64,000 nucleotides of DNA from a virus: positions 38,381 to 102,380 of the IMG/VR virus record IMGVR_UViG_3300032116_000062. One strand, 5' to 3'. The notes below the pieces were generated by a model, which was given only the letters and a program-made list of their open reading frames with translations, ran no database searches and was not told the origin of the DNA. Shown in pieces: positions 58,849 to 64,000 of the stretch. The number at the start of each line of letters is the position of its first letter. The first letter of the stretch is position 1. The position numbers were made by a program, and so were the translations under genes.

Positions 58849-59532
58849 ATGAAAGTATATAATTGGGATTTGGCGGGATTTGAAAATGCATATAATAAGT
58901 ACTATTACATGCCACATTTAAATGAGTGTGATTCCGATGGAATCGATGGTGAAGGACATTTTCATGCAACATTGGGAGAATGTGGACGGGCATCTTGTGT
59001 ATGTGCATTTGAGGATGAACATATTACATATTCAAGATTATTTTTTGAAGGAGATTCTATTTTTAAAACCCGTGCAGATAATGTAGTTAATATTTTAAAC
59101 ATTCCAAATGGTAGTAAAATATTGGTAGTTGGGTGTGCTTTTGGTTATTTAATGGAAGAGTTAGCAAATAAACGAATGAATGTTTGGGGATGTGATACAT
59201 CCGATTATATCCATTTAAACACAGATACTGAAGCAACATATCCAATACATAATGTGGATGTAACATCTGCAAATTTTTTAAATGAGATAAGAGAACAAAC
59301 CGGAATACAATATTTTGATTATATAATCACAGAAGATGTACTGACATCCTACGATGAGTATACTACTATATTTTCTAATATAGAATCTATTTTGAATCCT
59401 AATAAATCTTTAAAAAATATCATACATATAGTTGATACAAAGTGTGGTTTGCCATTTATCGGCAAATCATTAAATGAGTGGAATCTTATAAACGATTCCT
59501 ATACTTGGCTAGATGGTGATGCTAAATTATAA
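58849..59532 (+). CDS. SAM-dependent methyltransferase with Cys-rich N-terminus
   Basis: The 227 residues have a Rossmann-type SAM-binding loop (ILVVGCAFGYLMEELA, then MNVWGCDTSDY) and a later acidic segment FDYIITEDVLTSYDEY, both typical of class I methyltransferases. The N-terminal 65 residues contain several Cys and His (LNECDSDGIDGEGHFHAT, CGRASCVC) that could bind zinc. It lies between virion genes. A candidate role is methylation of a fibre protein or glycan, but the substrate is not visible. Confidence 0.7.
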   Translation: MKVYNWDLAGFENAYNKYYYMPHLNECDSDGIDGEGHFHATLGECGRASCVCAFEDEHITYSRLFFEGDSIFKTRADNVVNILNIPNGSKILVVGCAFGYLMEELANKRMNVWGCDTSDYIHLNTDTEATYPIHNVDVTSANFLNEIREQTGIQYFDYIITEDVLTSYDEYTTIFSNIESILNPNKSLKNIIHIVDTKCGLPFIGKSLNEWNLINDSYTWLDGDAKL

Positions 59533-59535
59533 AAT

Positions 59536-59697
59536 ATGTGTCCAATTTGTATATTATCAACTATTTTTTATTTTTTAATTTGGATAGTTGGATTGTTCGG
59601 ATTTAAAAGATTTGTAAAATGGGCAAAATTTAAATATTATAATTGGTCCAAATGCAAGTGCGAAAAATGTAAAAAAAGAGAAATAAATGGCTATTAG
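59536..59697 (+). CDS. Small membrane protein with terminal CxxC motifs
   Basis: This 53-residue frame starts with MCPIC, has one membrane segment (ILSTIFYFLIWIVGLFGF) and ends with the Cys-rich charged segment CKCEKCKKREINGY. The paired cysteines at both ends could form a metal or disulfide site. Its stop overlaps the next ATG by 11 bases. The frame starts just after the methyltransferase stop, which supports its being real. Function is unknown. Confidence 0.5.
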   Translation: MCPICILSTIFYFLIWIVGLFGFKRFVKWAKFKYYNWSKCKCEKCKKREINGY

Positions 59698-62600
59698 TAA
59701 CATAGTTAGAGAACTTAATTTATCGGGATCCACCGCAAATTTATATTTAAATCATCCTGCAAATTCAGGTATGAGTGATGGATATTGGTATTACTATTCA
59801 TCTAGTGTTGCAAATAATACATTGACAGCAAAAATAAAACCATATAGATGGGGTGAACCATTACCCATTGTAAACGGAGGAAATCATTTAAGTTTAGATG
59901 GAACATCTGCACTTATATCTGAAAGTATAGGGAATAGAACTAGAGTTTTTCATGGTGGTACAATTATAAGAATAGGTTCGGGAATAAATAATGTAACTAG
60001 TCTTGCAGAAGATGATGCATTTTTCTTTTATCACATTGGATCTCTTAATGCATCGGATACTATTGGTTATTGGGATAGAGCGTATTTGGCAGCAGGTTCA
60101 TCCGATTGGGACTATTATCAATACCACCAACATAATCCAAACGTATATCCTGATTATGAAAATGGTCGTTTAACATTTGTAGCAGATGATTATATAAACC
60201 CATCAGATAAAAAATATGGATATGTACAACCTGTATCATTGGTTAGTATGGGAAGTAGGTATCAAAATATTTTATCAAGGATACATCAACCATCTATTGG
60301 TGGTGCACACTCATCACATACGGATTTAAATTTAGGAAGTAGTAATACAAGTGATTATTTTAATGGTGGTATAATCGCAGGAACATCTGATAGATTCCAC
60401 GCATTTTATTTAAGAGCAAGTGGATCTCAATGGGATGTATTTAGCAAAACCTATGTGTTAGCCAGCAATAACTGGACTGCAGAAAATAATCATGGTACAT
60501 ATGATTTGGCAGACCCCACATTTAATCCTATTGTAACAACCGGAACATATAATAATTATCCATTTAGAGCATCTGTAGGTGCACTATCTGGATCATCTAT
60601 AAACGTTCCTGTAATTTATAATGGAACAGCCGGAACATACGATTTGAAAGTATGGAAATTCCCATCAGCAAATACATTACTAACAGCAACGTTGGAAATA
60701 ACAACTATTTTGACAAGTTCAGTTCAAAGACCGGATTGTCACTTACATTATGTGAATGGTTATTTGACAGCGGTTGTTTCTGATGTAAATAATGGTGGAG
60801 TTGATTACTATAAATATTCTGGAAGTAATTGGGTAAATGAGGGTAGTGTTGTAACAAATGGTAAAAATGAAGTTGTTAGAATACATGGATATGACTTTAA
60901 TACCGCTGATTCTAAATATTATGTATTATTATCCGGAGAGGTATCAGGATCTGGACCAGGAGCATATAGTGGTAGTTATAGTGGTAGTGGAGTATATAGT
61001 TTTAGTGATACTCAACCATTTGATGGATATAAGCATCTATCATTCCAAACAGGAAGTTATGGATTTATAACAAGAAATGCATTACAATCTGGATATTTAA
61101 AAATAATAGAAACGGATGGTAGTTTGGAATACAAATCAGGATCAGAACCACAAAGTATTGCTGATACCGAACAAATATTACAATACGATATATCATCTCC
61201 ACAATTTATAGATAGGAAGGAAACGGATACTACCGGAGATGGATATTTTTACGATGGAATACAATTAAGTGATGGTAGACTTATTTTTGTAGGAAATACA
61301 GAATATAACGATGGTAATGTTGGTGGTAAAGATTTATTGATGGCAATATATCCACAGAGTGAAGGAGAGCGTGATGAGTTTTATGCGGCCGGAACTACAG
61401 GTGATGAATACTTTACATCGATTGTTGAAGATACATCCAATAAAACATTATGGATGACGGGATATACAAAAGGATATCTTGCACAAAAAAGAGATATAAA
61501 AGTACATGGATTTGGTAGAGGAATAGTAGATGGTGCAAGTTCACTTCAATGGGATGATATTAAAATAGATACTGATGGAAATCAATATTTAGTTGGATAT
61601 CATAATACAAATGAAAACATTGTAGCCGCAAAATATGATTATAATTTTGATTTAGTTTGGCAAAAGAATATAAATGCATCGGGATCTGCAAACACAGGAT
61701 CGTCTGCAGCATTAGATTCATCCGGAAGTATTTACATAGCAGCATCAACAAGAGATACTGGATCGGGTGGTGTTGATGCGTTCATTGCTAAATTAAATCA
61801 AAGTGGAAGTATACTTTGGTCCAGAGCATATGGAACATCTGCAAATCAATACGCATCATCGATAGATGTTGTTTCCAAATCCTCAACGGAGTACATTGTT
61901 GTTCCTGTTGTTAGTGGATCATCAACTACCGTTTTAGTTTTAAATCAAAATGGTGGAATAGTAGAGCAAAATACATATTCGGATTTTGTAGTGAACAAAG
62001 TTAGAAAGTCTGATAGTGAAACCGATGGATTTTTCTTACTTGCAGGTAGAGATAGTGCTACACCATCAAAAGCAAAGTTTGCAAAAGGACAAATTCAGCC
62101 GACAGGAAATATGATAAAGTGGATGCAAACGTATTCAACAGGTACAACCGCAAGTATTGCGTATGATATAAAAAATACAGAGAGTGCATCTATTGCGGGT
62201 GGATTGGGATCATTAACGGGTCCTAGATATGTAGTTGTAGGTAAGGATGGTAATAATGCATTTGCTTTAAAATTCGTAGTAGATGAAAGTGCAGGAACAT
62301 TTCAATCAACAAAAGTTTGGGGAAGAAACTTAACATCTGCATCTTTTAATTCTGTGGAAGTTGAACCATATACCGAAAGTGGAAGTAGGTACGTTTATGC
62401 AGTTGGATTCACCAGTGCATCTGCCGAAGGACAGGGTGGTGCTGAAGGTCTTATTGTTAAGTTTGATAACACCGGAAGTAGAGTATGGACTAATACATTA
62501 GGACACACATCCGATGAAAAATTATTATCAATAACAAATGATGTTACAAATAATAATATAATAAGTGCAGGATGGTCGGAATCTCATTCAAATGGTAGAA

Positions 62601-63871
62601 GAACGTTTATATTTAGAAGTGATAAAAGTGGATTCGGAACAGGTAACTATCATTTAGATGGATTTCCTGGTATGCAAATGTGGTACGCATCTAGTTCTCT
62701 ATCAACCAATTTAGTTACAGGTTCATTGGGTACAATATCATCACCATCAAATACTGCAGGTACTTTGGTATTGGTTAGTGGTAGTTTTGAATCAACGGAT
62801 GGTGTTTATAGTCAAGAAATTTATGATGGTGGTACTATATGGGATATGTTTATTGCAAAATTAAATTTAGAATCTTTACAACAACACAAAAATACCGCAG
62901 AACATAAATTGGATTTAACTGATCAGTATCCATCTGCAGAATACATAGATGATTTGTTTACATTTTATCAATTTGGAGCAGCTGGAGATGGTGTGGCAGA
63001 TGACGGAAACTTTTTTGGATATGATATATTGATAATGAGTGGAAGTCGTGATATATTTGTTACGGGACAAACATCTGGAGAAATTGCAAAAAATAATTTG
63101 GGTGGATCTGGTGTATATGATTATATACTTACAAGATTTAACCCAACGACCGAAGAGTGGGAATTTTATCAAAACGGAACATCTGCAGACGAGGAAACAT
63201 ATGCTGCAACCGAAATATCAGATGGTAGTGGTAGTATTGCATTTGTTGGTAGGACTACCGGCATATTAGGAGGAGCCAGCCAGGGTGGTTATGATATATT
63301 TTTAGGAATATATAATCCGATTACAGATGATATAAATTATTATCAAACAGGATCACTTGCAGATGATAGAGCGGTTAATGTACATAATGTTGGTAATAAT
63401 GAAATCGCAATTGTTTATGAAACATCGGATAAAATAACATCAGATGCAGTTGCCGCTGGAGGTATTGATATTGGTGTAATTAAATTTAATTATAGTAGTT
63501 CTTTATGGTCAACATCATCGTATCAAGCTGGTACAAATTTAGATGAAATACTATCTAACGATGGTAAACCATCATTGTATTTAAGCGATAACAGAATTGC
63601 AATAGTCGGAAGAACTCTTGGTGTATTTTCGGATGATTCGACCGTTTATGGAAATAATGATATGTTTTTGGGTTTGTTGGATTTAAACACAGGTACATAT
63701 AAAAAATACCAAATAGGTACGGGTGCAAATGAAACTGCAACTTGTGTATTCTATTTAGGAGGAGGAAAAATATGTATAGGAGGGTATAATGATGGATCGT
63801 TTACTGGCAACACAAATGCGGTGTTTACCAAATTTGATACCATAATATCATTAAAAGGTAAGTCACAATAA
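59687..63871 (+). CDS. Giant beta-propeller-like adhesin/fibre protein
   Basis: The 1394 residues comprise several beta-repeat blocks. Phrases such as SSGSIYIAASTRDTGSGGVD followed by AFIAKLNQSGSILWSRAYG, and GYFYDGIQLSDGRLIFVGN followed by YTKGYLAQKRD, follow the SBBP/beta-propeller repeat pattern (D..GNIYVTG...DAFVAKLN..G...WSR.YG). An early block (FHAFYLRASGSQWDVFSK, ASNNWTAENNHGTYDLA) is also propeller-like. No transmembrane segment or signal is visible. It is the largest virion protein in the window and probably binds or degrades a host surface polymer. Propeller repeats are seen; the activity is inferred. Confidence 0.6.
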   Translation: MAISNIVRELNLSGSTANLYLNHPANSGMSDGYWYYYSSSVANNTLTAKIKPYRWGEPLPIVNGGNHLSLDGTSALISESIGNRTRVFHGGTIIRIGSGINNVTSLAEDDAFFFYHIGSLNASDTIGYWDRAYLAAGSSDWDYYQYHQHNPNVYPDYENGRLTFVADDYINPSDKKYGYVQPVSLVSMGSRYQNILSRIHQPSIGGAHSSHTDLNLGSSNTSDYFNGGIIAGTSDRFHAFYLRASGSQWDVFSKTYVLASNNWTAENNHGTYDLADPTFNPIVTTGTYNNYPFRASVGALSGSSINVPVIYNGTAGTYDLKVWKFPSANTLLTATLEITTILTSSVQRPDCHLHYVNGYLTAVVSDVNNGGVDYYKYSGSNWVNEGSVVTNGKNEVVRIHGYDFNTADSKYYVLLSGEVSGSGPGAYSGSYSGSGVYSFSDTQPFDGYKHLSFQTGSYGFITRNALQSGYLKIIETDGSLEYKSGSEPQSIADTEQILQYDISSPQFIDRKETDTTGDGYFYDGIQLSDGRLIFVGNTEYNDGNVGGKDLLMAIYPQSEGERDEFYAAGTTGDEYFTSIVEDTSNKTLWMTGYTKGYLAQKRDIKVHGFGRGIVDGASSLQWDDIKIDTDGNQYLVGYHNTNENIVAAKYDYNFDLVWQKNINASGSANTGSSAALDSSGSIYIAASTRDTGSGGVDAFIAKLNQSGSILWSRAYGTSANQYASSIDVVSKSSTEYIVVPVVSGSSTTVLVLNQNGGIVEQNTYSDFVVNKVRKSDSETDGFFLLAGRDSATPSKAKFAKGQIQPTGNMIKWMQTYSTGTTASIAYDIKNTESASIAGGLGSLTGPRYVVVGKDGNNAFALKFVVDESAGTFQSTKVWGRNLTSASFNSVEVEPYTESGSRYVYAVGFTSASAEGQGGAEGLIVKFDNTGSRVWTNTLGHTSDEKLLSITNDVTNNNIISAGWSESHSNGRRTFIFRSDKSGFGTGNYHLDGFPGMQMWYASSSLSTNLVTGSLGTISSPSNTAGTLVLVSGSFESTDGVYSQEIYDGGTIWDMFIAKLNLESLQQHKNTAEHKLDLTDQYPSAEYIDDLFTFYQFGAAGDGVADDGNFFGYDILIMSGSRDIFVTGQTSGEIAKNNLGGSGVYDYILTRFNPTTEEWEFYQNGTSADEETYAATEISDGSGSIAFVGRTTGILGGASQGGYDIFLGIYNPITDDINYYQTGSLADDRAVNVHNVGNNEIAIVYETSDKITSDAVAAGGIDIGVIKFNYSSSLWSTSSYQAGTNLDEILSNDGKPSLYLSDNRIAIVGRTLGVFSDDSTVYGNNDMFLGLLDLNTGTYKKYQIGTGANETATCVFYLGGGKICIGGYNDGSFTGNTNAVFTKFDTIISLKGKSQ

Positions 63872-63889
63872 CATATTTTATAATTAAAA

Positions 63890-63899
63890 GATATTTATA
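63890..63899 (+). promoter_or_regulatory. ATATTTATA element (candidate late promoter)
   Basis: GATATTTATA lies 18 bases before the ATG at 63918. Confidence 0.45.
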
Positions 63900-63917
63900 C
63901 AAAACATTAATAGGTAG

Positions 63918-64000
63918 ATGGCCACTATATTTCAATTAAGAAGAGGTAGTAATCCAGCTTCACCAACATTGGTAGAGGGTGAATTATATTTAAATAATGC
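63918..64000 (+). CDS. Start of a third fibre gene, 3' truncated
   Basis: The window ends 27 codons into this frame. The N-terminus MATIFQLRRGSNPASPTLVE followed by GELYLNN repeats the attachment-head pattern of the fibres at 48813 and 51813 (LRRG then GE(I/L)). A further long fibre of the same family probably follows. Confidence 0.65.
   Translation, partial: MATIFQLRRGSNPASPTLVEGELYLNN

Noticed and set aside
786-63740. Many minus-strand open frames of 60-180 codons
   Set aside because: They lie wholly inside well-supported + strand genes, have low-complexity (Leu/Ile/Phe/Ser-rich) translations and no recognisable motifs; they are shadows of AT-rich or repetitive coding DNA.
1-64000. tRNA genes, integrase, transposase or insertion sequence
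   Set aside because: Intergenic gaps are short and no cloverleaf-like sequence, transposase motif or terminal inverted repeat was noticed by eye. A tRNA search program would be decisive.

Overview
The window is one contiguous piece of a large, AT-rich tailed-phage genome of T4-superfamily (contractile-tail) type. Every supported gene is on the + strand, and genes are tightly packed with many start/stop overlaps. The T4-like signature is a head module in the familiar order: large terminase (31019), portal (33807), prohead protease (37593), acidic scaffold (40598), gp23-like major capsid protein (41834). It is followed by neck and tail-completion genes resembling gp13, gp14 and gp15 (44634-47435), then a long fibre/adhesin region. 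The host is not identified. The AT-rich composition, the near absence of Shine-Dalgarno sequences and the style of some small membrane proteins suggest Bacteroidota, but this is only an impression.

Positions 1-25.4 kb form a very large carbohydrate locus of about 25 genes. It contains a GT-B glycosyltransferase, two beta-1,4-galactosyltransferase-like (GT7) enzymes with an embedded LamG-like lectin domain, and a free LamG-like protein. It also has four paralogues of a predicted glycosyltransferase family with an N-terminal SGQxRT motif, a DUF5672-type transferase, a fucosyltransferase-like protein, four SGNH hydrolases, a methyltransferase and a twitch-type radical SAM enzyme. Positions 17-25.4 kb look like a sugar-nucleotide or unusual-sugar pathway: a cupin/nucleotidyltransferase/kinase fusion, an AroE-like reductase, a GatZ-like TIM barrel protein, a HAD phosphatase, three SDR enzymes, an RmlC-like epimerase and a split thiamine-diphosphate enzyme (alpha at 22327, beta at 24870). 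The natural reading is that the phage makes and attaches its own glycan, to virion proteins or to the host surface.

Positions 25.4-43.4 kb are the head-assembly and packaging module. It opens with a 1366-residue protein joining an NMN-adenylyltransferase-like domain, an HEMVH metalloprotease-like segment and a KxDG nucleotidyltransferase/ligase-like domain. Several proteins here start with a short segment ending in [LIV]xE, reminiscent of T4 capsid-targeting sequences cut by the prohead protease. A textbook A AAA AAG slippery site followed at once by a stop (37177-37186) may fuse a small EF-hand protein to a membrane segment by -1 frameshifting.

Positions 43.4-64 kb hold neck/tail-completion genes and then fibres. 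Two long fibres (48813 and 51813) are built from near-identical Ser/Ala/Thr-rich coiled-coil-like repeats, including perfect direct DNA repeats. C1q-like, jelly-roll-like and beta-propeller-like adhesins follow, with a YkgJ-like cysteine protein, a methyltransferase and a 53-residue membrane protein between them. A recurrent ATATTTATA element precedes many of the structural genes and is a candidate late promoter. Clear hairpin-T terminators follow the capsid gene and the first long fibre gene. No gap exceeds 190 bases. No tRNA, CRISPR array, insertion sequence or integrase was seen. Tail sheath and tube genes, which lie between terminase and portal in T4, are absent here.
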